DNA of 64,000 nucleotides from Thiohalorhabdus sp. Cl-TMA (lineage in GTDB: Bacteria; Pseudomonadota; Gammaproteobacteria; Thiohalorhabdales; Thiohalorhabdaceae), in contig NZ_JBGUAW010000010.1 in NCBI RefSeq assembly GCF_041821045.1, forward strand, positions 103,697 through 167,696. The letters run 5' to 3'. This document shows, piece after piece, positions 29,421 through 36,365 of the stretch. The notes under the pieces were generated by a model. That model saw nothing but the letters and a program-made list of their open reading frames with translations, was not told the DNA's origin and searched no databases. The position numbers and the translations under genes were made by a program. Within the stretch, counting starts at the first letter, position 1. Each line of letters begins with the position of its first letter.

Positions 29421-29642
29421 CTAGTGGAGCGTGGCCGTGCCATGGATGAGGACGCTGGGCTCCTCCGGATCCACTTCCGGTTCGCACCAGCAATCCGGAG
29501 ACAATTTATGGCCGTAGATGTTGGCACCTTCACTATCCACGGGAACGACATTCTTGAAGCTGCGCTCCGCCCGGGTTTCGGGATGCTCGACTTCCGAGGT
29601 TATGATTCCCCATTTCCCTTTCGTAGACACACGCCTCTCCAT
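29421..29642 (-). CDS. small hypothetical protein with C-W-C motif
   Basis: The 73-residue product has a basic N-terminus and an acidic C-terminal half with YGHKLSPDCWCEPEVDPEEP. The H-x-L-S-x-D-C-W-C-x-P pattern recurs in small uncharacterised bacterial and phage proteins, which is why I prefer this strand over an equally long frame on the other strand. It is soluble with no signal peptide. No clear Shine-Dalgarno precedes the ATG. A metal-binding role is possible from the two cysteines and histidines, but that is a guess. Confidence 0.5.
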   Translation of the reverse strand: MERRVSTKGKWGIITSEVEHPETRAERSFKNVVPVDSEGANIYGHKLSPDCWCEPEVDPEEPSVLIHGTATLH

Positions 29643-29761
29643 TAGTGCTAAAAGCGGCTTAGTGAGACCGGGTAAACGGCGTTTTCCGGGGTTACCCTAG
29701 GCTCTTTTACCGATTACCCGGATCCTTATCCACGTAAACACCTACGACAACAGGAAACGCC

Positions 29762-30589
29762 ATGGGGTTTCGGAAGCTTTGCAGCTGCATCCTGGCCTCG
29801 GGGGGCATTCTCGCTGCGGTGAATGGCTCCCGAGCCGCAGAGCCCGATCCGCGTCTGGGTATCCACATCGGTCTGGAATCCTTCCGCTGGGTGGAAGAAG
29901 ACCCCGCCAATACCAGCAGGAATCTCCTGGTGGAGCGTGGCGAGCGGATCGCGGGGAGTCTCTCCTGGGATAATCTGGCCAGGGAAGGGGAAGGCCAGAT
30001 CCACAGACTGCTGGGGCGCGCCTATCATCAGGAGGTGGTATACGACGGCGAAACCCAGGATGGCCGCCCCGTTGAAACGGAAACGGAATATACGGGTGCC
30101 CTGGTCGAAGGTCGGATCGGGCAGCGTTTGGCTGTATCCGGGGCTCCGCTGGGGTTGGACGTGCTTGGCGGCGTGGGTCTGGAGGTATGGAACCGCTGGA
30201 TCAAGGACACTCGCATTGACGATGGGGCGGTTGTGAGCGGGTACGAGGAGACCTACGGGGTTCTGTACCTGAAAGGGGGTTTGGGAGTGGCGGAGCTATC
30301 GGCGGGTGCCTGGTTCGGCAGGGCTGAGGTCGGGATCAAATATCCGCTGGAGATCAGGGAGGAGATCCGGGAGCTGGATGCAAGTCTGCGGCCCGAGGAA
30401 CGGACTTCCCTGTATGCCGTGGCCGAGATTGCGCACACCGTCATCCAGGGGCGGGATCTAGGCGTAACCCTGTATTACGAATCCTACCGCTTCGGGCTGT
30501 CTCCCACCACGTCCAGCACGATCGGGCCGGTTCGTCAGCCCGAATCGGACATGGACGTTCTAGGGGTTCAGGTGGGCCTGTTTTTCTAG
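29762..30589 (+). CDS. putative outer-membrane beta-barrel protein
   Basis: The 275-residue product has a signal peptide (about 1-26, ending GSRAA) and a mature part made of alternating polar/hydrophobic strands with many Gly and aromatic residues. It ends in a phenylalanine after GVQVGLFF, the usual outer-membrane assembly signal. An AGGAAA ribosome site precedes ATG 29762. I do not recognise the family. The strand pattern, exported nature and terminal Phe support an outer-membrane location. It is the first gene after the tRNA cluster and appears to be a lone transcription unit. Confidence 0.75.
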   Translation: MGFRKLCSCILASGGILAAVNGSRAAEPDPRLGIHIGLESFRWVEEDPANTSRNLLVERGERIAGSLSWDNLAREGEGQIHRLLGRAYHQEVVYDGETQDGRPVETETEYTGALVEGRIGQRLAVSGAPLGLDVLGGVGLEVWNRWIKDTRIDDGAVVSGYEETYGVLYLKGGLGVAELSAGAWFGRAEVGIKYPLEIREEIRELDASLRPEERTSLYAVAEIAHTVIQGRDLGVTLYYESYRFGLSPTTSSTIGPVRQPESDMDVLGVQVGLFF

Positions 30590-30664
30590 CCCGAGGACCG
30601 GCCATGGGGAGGTGACGGGTTGGTAAGCAGTTACGTTCTCATCTTGTTCTCATACCTGAAGCTT

Positions 30665-30829
30665 CTACAGAAAAATGCGGAACAGCCCCACAACCAGGAA
30701 GACGGCGCCGATCAGGGCCAAGGGCAATACTTCCCCGCGCGGCCTGTGCCGCCGATGCAGATTGAAGGCGCTCACCTCTAGGATGAGCCCGAAAAGCAAG
30801 GCGGCGATTCCGATGATGGGCAGGTTCAC
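30665..30829 (-). CDS. 54-residue two-helix membrane protein
   Basis: Reading from GTG 30829 gives 54 residues. The first helix is NLPIIGIAALLFGLILEVSA, then a basic loop (NLHRRHRPRGE), then a second helix (VLPLALIGAVFLVVGLFRIFL), then the stop. GAGGAG lies nine bases upstream of the start. The double-helix pattern with a positively charged loop is far from random and the ribosome site is good, although no family is recognised. It lies opposite the space between the outer-membrane protein gene and a plus-strand terminator. Confidence 0.65.
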   Translation of the reverse strand: MNLPIIGIAALLFGLILEVSAFNLHRRHRPRGEVLPLALIGAVFLVVGLFRIFL

Positions 30830-30853
30830 GAAAGAGCGCTCCTCGAATTTCCG

Positions 30854-30882
30854 ACCCCGCCAATGCGGGGTTCTATTTTTTC
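30854..30882 (+). terminator. plus-strand intrinsic terminator
   Basis: A short hairpin ACCCCGC-CAAT-GCGGGGT is followed by TCTATTTTTT. It would stop plus-strand transcription coming from the outer-membrane protein gene after reading antisense through the 54-residue gene. Confidence 0.55.
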
Positions 30883-30992
30883 CGGGGCCACCACTGAAGC
30901 CCCGACGGCCGGGAGTAGTGGATTCTCCGGATTGTCGGGGGGACCCATAAGGGTAAGGCTAGAAGAGCCCGAAACCAAGCGGAGTTAAATCC

Positions 30993-31076
30993 ATGGAAAT
31001 TACCGTGACGGTGCTTTCCGCTGCTTCCCTGCTAGGAATTGCCTGGCTTCTATATATGTCCGCCCATCCACATTGA
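30993..31076 (+). CDS. 27-residue hydrophobic peptide
   Basis: ATG 30993, preceded by GCGGAG at a spacing of about eight, opens a 27-residue peptide. It has a single hydrophobic segment (VTVLSAASLLGIAWLLYMS) and a polar His-Pro-His tail. It is followed within about 20 bases by a very strong hairpin terminator. The combination of ribosome site, membrane-type composition and terminator suggests a real small membrane protein. A small regulatory RNA with a chance frame is the alternative. No homologue is recognised. Confidence 0.5.
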   Translation: MEITVTVLSAASLLGIAWLLYMSAHPH

Positions 31077-31096
31077 CCGAATGAGGTGGCACTCCG

Positions 31097-31145
31097 AAAA
31101 AGTAAAGGCCGGCCCCCCACGGGGCCGGCCTTTACTTTTTCAGCT
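31097..31145. terminator. very strong 20-bp hairpin terminator
   Basis: Positions 31097-31116 pair perfectly with 31121-31140 around a CCAC loop. The stem is A-rich at its base, GC-rich at the top and followed by T residues. Because both flanks are A/T-rich it can act in either direction, serving the 27-residue peptide gene on the plus strand and tRNA-Leu on the minus strand. Confidence 0.92.
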
Positions 31146-31210
31146 CCCGATCCTTTACAGGAGCCGGCATCCAGCAGTTCCGTGCAAGGGGGACTTCAGG
31201 TACTCCGGAG

Positions 31211-31299
31211 TGGTGGCCGGGGAGGGACTCGAACCCTCACGGAGGTTACCCTCCAGCGGATTTTAAGTCCGCGGCGTCTACCAATTCCGCCACCCGGCC
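31211..31299 (-). tRNA. tRNA-Leu (TAA)
   Basis: On the minus strand the acceptor stem GGCCGGG pairs with CCCGGCC. The anticodon arm GCGGACTTAAAATCCGC carries TAA, a long variable arm (GGAGGGTAACCTCC) is typical of leucine tRNAs, the T loop is GTTCGAGTC, and CCA is encoded. Confidence 0.97.
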
Positions 31300-31310
31300 A
31301 AAATTTGCGC

Positions 31311-31339
31311 CTTATAGTACCACGGCCCGGCCCGACCAA
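31311..31339 (-). promoter_or_regulatory. promoter of tRNA-Leu
   Basis: On the minus strand TTGGTC (31339-31334), a 17-base GC-rich spacer and TATAAG (31316-31311) end eleven bases before the tRNA. Both elements and the spacing are close to sigma-70 consensus. Confidence 0.75.
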
Positions 31340-31778
31340 TCGAAGCCGCTCCCAGGCCTAGCGAGGTAGCCGAGTATTGCAGCTCACTGCACTGGGCTCG
31401 ACCTCCAACGCCAGGTGCATTTGTCGCCAGCTTCCCTCAGCTTCTTTTCAGTCGACGGAATTCCACATCCACAACTGCGTCCAGGGTTTCTGGTCATAAG
31501 CGCCACCGGCTAATGGTAGGAAAGGGCGGAACTATACGGGGCCGCCGATAGGGGCCGCTCACAAATCGCGCAATCTGTTATTTAACATAATATATGTTAT
31601 GCGCAATTCAGACGCCGGCATTTTCGGATGGCCTTACGGTTCCTGCGGTTCCTGGGGGCTGGAATCTCCGCACGGGTTCCGGCCCGATTCTTTCCGAGGG
31701 CGCCGAACCGGGATGTGCACACGGTGGTCGAGACGCTTGGGCCCTTGAACCGCCGGCTAATCACGAACGCGAAAAAAA
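31340..31778. other. intergenic region with AT-rich inverted repeat, no supported gene
   Basis: About 440 bases without a convincing gene. The notable element is at 31568-31607. Two direct copies of GCGCAAT flank an AT-rich core containing the inverted repeat TAACAT-AATAT-ATGTTA. Short frames of about 65-70 residues on both strands here are Arg/Pro-rich and look like non-coding GC-rich translation. Confidence 0.5.
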
Positions 31779-31804
31779 CGGGGACAGCCAAGCGGCTGTC
31801 CCCG
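31772..31804 (-). terminator. intrinsic terminator of the DUF1737-tailed gene
   Basis: On the minus strand an 11-base-pair stem (CGGGGACAGCC with GGCTGTCCCCG, loop GCTT) is followed by seven T residues. It lies 29 bases beyond the stop codon of the upstream minus-strand gene. Confidence 0.9.
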
Positions 31805-31833
31805 TACGGGCGGACCGGAAGGACGCGTACGGA

Positions 31834-32631
31834 CTAGTCGGCGCGCCCCTGAACGGAGGGTCGGTAAGCCGCCTGGATCAGAACGCACCGCGATCCCATG
31901 GTTGCCACCTGGAGCCCTCCGCAGGGCTTGAAGCCCTTGGCCACCAGCCCGGCCATCTGCTCCTCGAGCTGTTCCGGCCGGTCTACGGGTGCCTGGAGGA
32001 TCCGGTAGGCGCTGTCCGGGGCTTCTTCCGGGGTTCCAGGCACCGGTTCCTCCGGTGCCGGTATTCCCCCGTTTCCGCCCCCTTCCTCTCCGGGCTCCAC
32101 GGGAATATTCGGCTCTTCCATGCGCCGCTCGGTCAGGTAGGCGATGTCGGTTTCCTGGTATCGGACCAGACAGGACGGGCACAGGACACTCCGTCTCGGG
32201 TCCCGCGCACCCGAAGTCTGCCGTTCCTCGGCCAGCTGGGCGCGCTCCTCGGGGCCGGCGCCCAGCCCCCGAATCCCTCTGCCCAGTTCGGTAAGCGCCT
32301 GTTCCACGCCTCCCCGACTGTATCCCGGCGCCTCTATGGGTGCCTGGCAGCTGTAGCAATCCACCCGCAGAACACCCCGCGAGTACTGCGCCACCAGATC
32401 CCGGAGCTCCGACTCCGATACCCGGTCCCGGAATCGCTCCAGGACCTCCTGCTCGGAGCACAGAAAGTCCTCACCGAGCGGTGTTCCGCCGGCACCGGAC
32501 TCCTCGGCATAATCCCAATAAGTCTCACAGATCTCGCGGATTTCCGGCGAGGCCTCCGGGTCGATCACCACCTCGAAGGTGGGCACCACAGTGGGTGCGA
32601 TTTCCCGAATATTGTCGTCCATACCGTCCAT
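31834..32631 (-). CDS. hypothetical protein with two CxxC pairs and C-terminal DUF1737-like domain
   Basis: The 265-residue product has an acidic N-terminus, CxxC pairs at 92/95 (DCYSCQAP) and 151/154 (LCPSCLVRY) that could form one zinc-ribbon-like site, and a Pro/Glu/Gly-rich linker (about 172-206). The C-terminal segment (about 208-260, YRILQAPVDRPEQLEEQM and GFKPCGGLQVA) resembles DUF1737, a small domain of unknown function usually found as a stand-alone protein of about 60 residues. No signal peptide or membrane helix is seen. The gene is monocistronic with its own terminator and divergent from the lipid-transport operon. The function is unknown. Confidence 0.7.
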   Translation of the reverse strand: MDGMDDNIREIAPTVVPTFEVVIDPEASPEIREICETYWDYAEESGAGGTPLGEDFLCSEQEVLERFRDRVSESELRDLVAQYSRGVLRVDCYSCQAPIEAPGYSRGGVEQALTELGRGIRGLGAGPEERAQLAEERQTSGARDPRRSVLCPSCLVRYQETDIAYLTERRMEEPNIPVEPGEEGGGNGGIPAPEEPVPGTPEEAPDSAYRILQAPVDRPEQLEEQMAGLVAKGFKPCGGLQVATMGSRCVLIQAAYRPSVQGRAD

Positions 32632-32865
32632 TTCTACCGCCTTTTCAACCTGTCGGCCGCGCGCTCCCGCCGGGCCGAGAAGAGGATATCCCGGGATTAT
32701 AGGGTGCCTCCCCTTCCCTGCTCCACAGCGTATGGCATTGGTGAGAATCGGGGCCGGAGTATCAGGGTCCTACGCACTACTAGCGCCCTCCAAACTCTTC
32801 TACGGTGGAATGGTCGTTCCCACGAGCCGCTTCCCATGGCAGGCGCAGTGCCGGAAAGCCCTTCT

Positions 32866-33984
32866 ATGGCCACACAGGATGCCGATATCCGGATTTTCCG
32901 GGATCAGGAGCCCGCCCGCGCCCAGATTCGTGGATATTGGGATTTCCTTAATCGGCCGGAAAACCGCCGTACTGTCCAGGAGCAGCTTGCCGAGCTGGAG
33001 CGCGCGGGAGACCTGCAATGGGACCTGCGCTCCGTGGAGGCTTTGGATAGTGCCGGCGCCCTGGCGCTCTGGCGGGCCTGGGGGCGTCAATACCCCACCG
33101 AATTGGTTTGCCGGGAGCGGCACCGGCGGATTTTCGAGCGCATGCAGGCCCTGCCGGAAGGCCGACCGAAATTTTCCCGGAGCCCCATCGATCTGCTCGC
33201 GCGGCCAGCCAAGCTTCCCGTGGCCGCAGCCCGTGGCACCTGGGAGCTGGCCCTCCATTTCGGCATGATCGCGTTGGCCGCCGGCTATGCGGTCCTCCAT
33301 CCCAGATCGGTCCCCTGGATGGAGCTAACCTCCGTCATCTACCGGGCCGGTTTTCGGGCCAGCGGTCTGGTTGCGGTGATCAACCTGGTGGTCGGCATGA
33401 TGGCGGCCTACCAGATCGGTCAGGCGCTTACGCGGTTCGCCTCCAATATCATCGTGGTCGGCGCCTTCAGTACCGCCGTCCTGCGCGAAATCGGGCCGTG
33501 GGTCACCGCCATCATCGTTGCCGGCCGCTCCGGGTCCGGGATTGCCGCGGAGATCGGTTCCATGCGCCTGACGGGCGAACTTTCCGCCCTGCGCGCCTTC
33601 GGAATCTCGCCGATCCTGCGGTTGGCCTTTCCACGGGTTCTGGGGCTGGCCATTGTGGTACCCCTGCTGGTGCTGCTCGGCAATATGTTCTCGCTGCTGG
33701 GCGGAATGGTGATTTCGGACCCTGTGCTCGGGATACCGCCTTCCCAGTTCCTGGACCACCTGCCCAATGACGTCCAGATCATCAATTTCTGGATCGGCGA
33801 AGTGAAATCCCTGGGCAACGGCATCATCATCGGCGGGGTCAGTACCTATTACGGACTGATGGCCGCTTCCAATACCGAAAGCCTGAGCCGGCAGACCATC
33901 TCCTCCGTGGTCATGAGCCTGGCGCTGGTCCTGATCCTGAACGCGGGGGTCGGCGCGCTGTACGTGGATACTGGATTGCCCTGA
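32866..33984 (+). CDS. MlaE-family ABC permease with fused N-terminal STAS-like domain
   Basis: This is the permease of an MCE-type phospholipid transporter. The 372-residue product has an N-terminal STAS-like region (about 1-100, WDLRSVEALDSAGALALW) equivalent to the separate MlaB subunit. The MlaE permease domain follows (about 120-370) with the signature AVLREIGPWVTAIIVAGRSG and GEVKSLGNGIIIGGVSTYYG. ATG 32866 has a GGAAAG ribosome site; ATG 32836 would add ten residues. It is first in an operon with an ATPase, an MCE protein and a lipoprotein, with ATGA-type overlaps. No mlaC or separate mlaB is present. Confidence 0.92.
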   Translation: MATQDADIRIFRDQEPARAQIRGYWDFLNRPENRRTVQEQLAELERAGDLQWDLRSVEALDSAGALALWRAWGRQYPTELVCRERHRRIFERMQALPEGRPKFSRSPIDLLARPAKLPVAAARGTWELALHFGMIALAAGYAVLHPRSVPWMELTSVIYRAGFRASGLVAVINLVVGMMAAYQIGQALTRFASNIIVVGAFSTAVLREIGPWVTAIIVAGRSGSGIAAEIGSMRLTGELSALRAFGISPILRLAFPRVLGLAIVVPLLVLLGNMFSLLGGMVISDPVLGIPPSQFLDHLPNDVQIINFWIGEVKSLGNGIIIGGVSTYYGLMAASNTESLSRQTISSVVMSLALVLILNAGVGALYVDTGLP

Positions 33985-34787
33985 TGGCCGCGGAGCACGG
34001 CAACGCCGTCATTCGTATCGAGCACCTGAGTACCCGGATCGGGGATTCCTGGATCCACCATGACCTCAACCTGGAGGTTTGCAGAGGGGAAATCCTGGCC
34101 ATTATGGGTGGTAGCGGCGGCGGGAAATCGGTCCTCCTGCACCAGATCATGGGCCTGCTGCGACCCACGGAAGGCCGGATCCGGGTCATGGATACGGACG
34201 TGCACCGGGCTTCCCCCGCGGAGCTCCGCCGGGTTCGGCGCAAATGGGGCATCGTATTCCAGACCGGCGCCCTGTTCAGCACCCTTTCCCTGTTGGACAA
34301 CGTGGCCTTCCCGCTCCGGGAAATGGCCCGCTACCGCTCCTCCCTGGATGAAGGCACCATCCGGGATCTGGCCTGGCTCGCACTCGCCAATGTGAGCCTG
34401 GGACCGCAAGACGGCCTGAAGAAGCCTGGAGCGATCTCCGAGGGCATGGTCAAGCGCACCGCTCTGGCGCGCGCCCTGATTCTGGAGCCCGAGCTGCTGA
34501 TCCTGGACGAGCCGATCACCGGGCTGGATCCCGTACTGTCGGGAGAATTCATCGCCCTCCTGAATGATCTCCGCGAGGAATACAACTTCACCGGTCTGGT
34601 GGTCAGCCACAATATGAACGCGCTGGCGAATTTCGCGGACCGTTTCGCGGTACTGGCGGACGGAGGCTTCAAGGGCATCGGCACCCTGGAGGAGCTGGCG
34701 GCTATCGAACATCCGTTCATCCGGGGCCTGTTCGCTCCGACTTCCGGACAGGAACGCATGTTCCGTCTATCGCATCGGGCGGAGTGA
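33984..34787 (+). CDS. MlaF-like ABC transporter ATPase
   Basis: This is the ATPase of the MCE lipid transporter. The 267-residue product has Walker A GGSGGGKS at 42-49, a Q-loop in GIVFQTGALF, Walker B LLILDEP at 171-177, a D-loop (GLDP) and an H-loop histidine (VVSHNMNAL). The ABC signature at 151-155 reads ISEGM instead of the usual LSGGM, an acidic change at a conserved glycine. The start overlaps the permease stop (ATGA), and its own stop overlaps the MCE gene region. Confidence 0.94.
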   Translation: MAAEHGNAVIRIEHLSTRIGDSWIHHDLNLEVCRGEILAIMGGSGGGKSVLLHQIMGLLRPTEGRIRVMDTDVHRASPAELRRVRRKWGIVFQTGALFSTLSLLDNVAFPLREMARYRSSLDEGTIRDLAWLALANVSLGPQDGLKKPGAISEGMVKRTALARALILEPELLILDEPITGLDPVLSGEFIALLNDLREEYNFTGLVVSHNMNALANFADRFAVLADGGFKGIGTLEELAAIEHPFIRGLFAPTSGQERMFRLSHRAE

Positions 34788-34789
34788 AC

Positions 34790-35767
34790 ATGGAGAACAG
34801 GGCCTACGCCGTGGCGGCGGTGGCCTTCATCGCCGTGCTTCTGGCGGCGGGGGCTTTCGTGTACTACTGGCTCACGGTCCCACCGGCGGAAAACCGGATC
34901 TACCGGGTTGTTTCCCCCTACGAGGTCGGTCAGCTACGCGGCAGCTCTGAGGTGGCCTACAAGGGCCTTGTGGTGGGGCATGTCAAATCGGTGGGCTTCC
35001 ATCCGGAGGATCCCGACAAGGTTCTGGTCCGGATCGGTATTCAGCCCGGCGTGCCGATTACCGAATCCATGTATGCGCAGGTAATGACCCAGGGCTTGAC
35101 CGGCTCCAGCTATCTGGCCCTGAAAAAGAAGCCCGGCAGTAGCGATAAGCCCTTGCGCACCTCCAGGCGGGACCCGGCGCGGATTCCCATGCATAAAGGG
35201 CTCCTGCAGCAGGTCATGGGATCGGCCGAGGAGATCACGAGCCAGGTGGAGACCCTGACGAGCCGATTGAATCAGCTCGTCGCCCGGGACAACCGGAAAC
35301 AGGTGAACCGGATCCTCGGATCCACCGTTCGTGCCACCGCCCGCATGCAGACGGTCATGAAACGGTTGCAGCCTACCATCAATGTCCTGCACGAAGTGCT
35401 CCGGTCCAGCGACCGGACGGTCAGCGAAGCGCGCCGGACGTTGCAGCGTATGCAGCGTTTGGCGGATACCACCGCCAAGCAGGCCCGGAAGGCCGGCCAG
35501 GCGGCAACCGACCTGCAAGACTTCGCGGAATCCGGGGAACAGGTGCTGCAGGAAGGCGATCGTCAGCTATTGCCCGACCTGGAAGACCTTGCCGAGCAGC
35601 TGCAGCGCACGGCACAGAGTCTTGAAACCCTAAGCCAGCAGCTGGAATCACAGCCCAGCTCCCTGCTCTACGGGCCGGCCCCGCGCCCACCGGGTCCCGG
35701 GGAGCCAGGATTCCGGAACGGGGAGCAAGAGAATGGGGAAGCCCCCCGGATAAGGCCCAGGCAATGA
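34790..35767 (+). CDS. MlaD/MCE family lipid-transport protein
   Basis: This is the periplasmic lipid-binding subunit of the MCE system. The product of about 325 residues has an N-terminal membrane anchor (about 6-28), one MCE domain (about 38-115, with GQLRGSSEVAYKGLVVGHVKS and ITESMYAQVMTQGLTGSSYL) and a long helical region (about 140-290). A Pro/Gly-rich tail ends the protein. ATG 34790 has GGCGGAG six bases upstream; a GTG at 34784 overlapping the ATPase stop would add two residues. The helical C-terminus resembles the barrel-forming extensions of PqiB-like and MlaD-like proteins. Confidence 0.92.
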   Translation: MENRAYAVAAVAFIAVLLAAGAFVYYWLTVPPAENRIYRVVSPYEVGQLRGSSEVAYKGLVVGHVKSVGFHPEDPDKVLVRIGIQPGVPITESMYAQVMTQGLTGSSYLALKKKPGSSDKPLRTSRRDPARIPMHKGLLQQVMGSAEEITSQVETLTSRLNQLVARDNRKQVNRILGSTVRATARMQTVMKRLQPTINVLHEVLRSSDRTVSEARRTLQRMQRLADTTAKQARKAGQAATDLQDFAESGEQVLQEGDRQLLPDLEDLAEQLQRTAQSLETLSQQLESQPSSLLYGPAPRPPGPGEPGFRNGEQENGEAPRIRPRQ

Positions 35768-36312
35768 AGCAGATTCCGGCGTGGCCAGCGCTCTTTCTGA
35801 TCCTCCTCCTGTCCGCCTGTCCCGGCCCGCAACCGGAGTCCTGGCCCGACCAATACCGGCTCACGGCCCCGGTGCCGTCCGAATCCGGCGGGGACAGGAA
35901 GCGATTGGGGAGGATCCGTGTGGAGCAGGTAACCTCTTCCCCCGCCCTTCAGGAGCCCGCCATCTACTATGCGCTCCGCTATCAGAGCCCTCATGAGGTT
36001 TCCGCATACGGGGACGCCCGGTGGATCGCCCCACCGGCCGACATGATCGGATCCGGCATCCAGAACTGCCTGACTGAGTCCGGGGACTGGTCGGTGGTGC
36101 TCGGCCCCGAGGATTCGGCGGAAGCCGACTGGCTGGTGAGTCTCGAGCTCAAGGAGCTGATCCAATCCTTCCCGGAGCCGACGAAAAGCTTTTCCCGGCT
36201 GCAGGCGCAAGCCGAATTGAAAACCCGGGAGGATCAGCGCCTGCTTGCCCAGCGTAATTTCTCCTATCGGATTCCCGCTGCGGGAGCCGATGCCGAGTCC
36301 GGAGTGGAGGGG
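35764..36312 (+). pseudogene. ABC-transport auxiliary lipoprotein gene interrupted by IS30 (5' part)
   Basis: The 5' fragment encodes 183 residues of an LptE/PqiC-like auxiliary lipoprotein. It has a lipobox (LLLSAC, Cys19), then RIRVEQVTSSPALQEPAIYYALRYQSPHEVSAYGDARWIAPP and LVSLELKELIQSF, all typical of the ABC_trans_aux family. Translation then runs into the inserted element and would add about 206 foreign residues out of frame with the transposase, so an automatic call would be a false 389-residue fusion. The true 3' end resumes after the element at 37357. It overlaps the MCE gene by four bases and completes the transporter operon. Confidence 0.88.
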
Positions 36313-36338
36313 GGTAGATTCAACCTCGAAGTGCAACA

Positions 36339-36359
36339 CCGACCCACTGGTAGGGTCGG
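36339..36359 (+). promoter_or_regulatory. hairpin just upstream of the IS30 transposase start
   Basis: CCGACCC at 36339-36345 pairs exactly with GGGTCGG at 36353-36359, six bases before the transposase ATG. In other IS families such structures mask the ribosome site on transcripts entering from outside; that role here is inferred. Confidence 0.5.
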
Positions 36360-36365
36360 GTTGCT

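Noticed and set aside
29424..29645. Plus-strand 73-codon frame opposite the CWC-motif gene
   Set aside because: Equal length but no recognisable motif; the opposite strand carries the recurring C-W-C pattern.
31628..31837. Plus-strand 69-codon frame near the tRNA-Leu region
   Set aside because: Arg-rich low-complexity product, no ribosome site, and it runs through a terminator hairpin.
31594..32865. Long upstream in-frame extension of the MlaE-like permease gene
   Set aside because: The extension lies antisense to the DUF1737-tailed gene and across its terminator. The conserved protein and a ribosome site begin at 32866.
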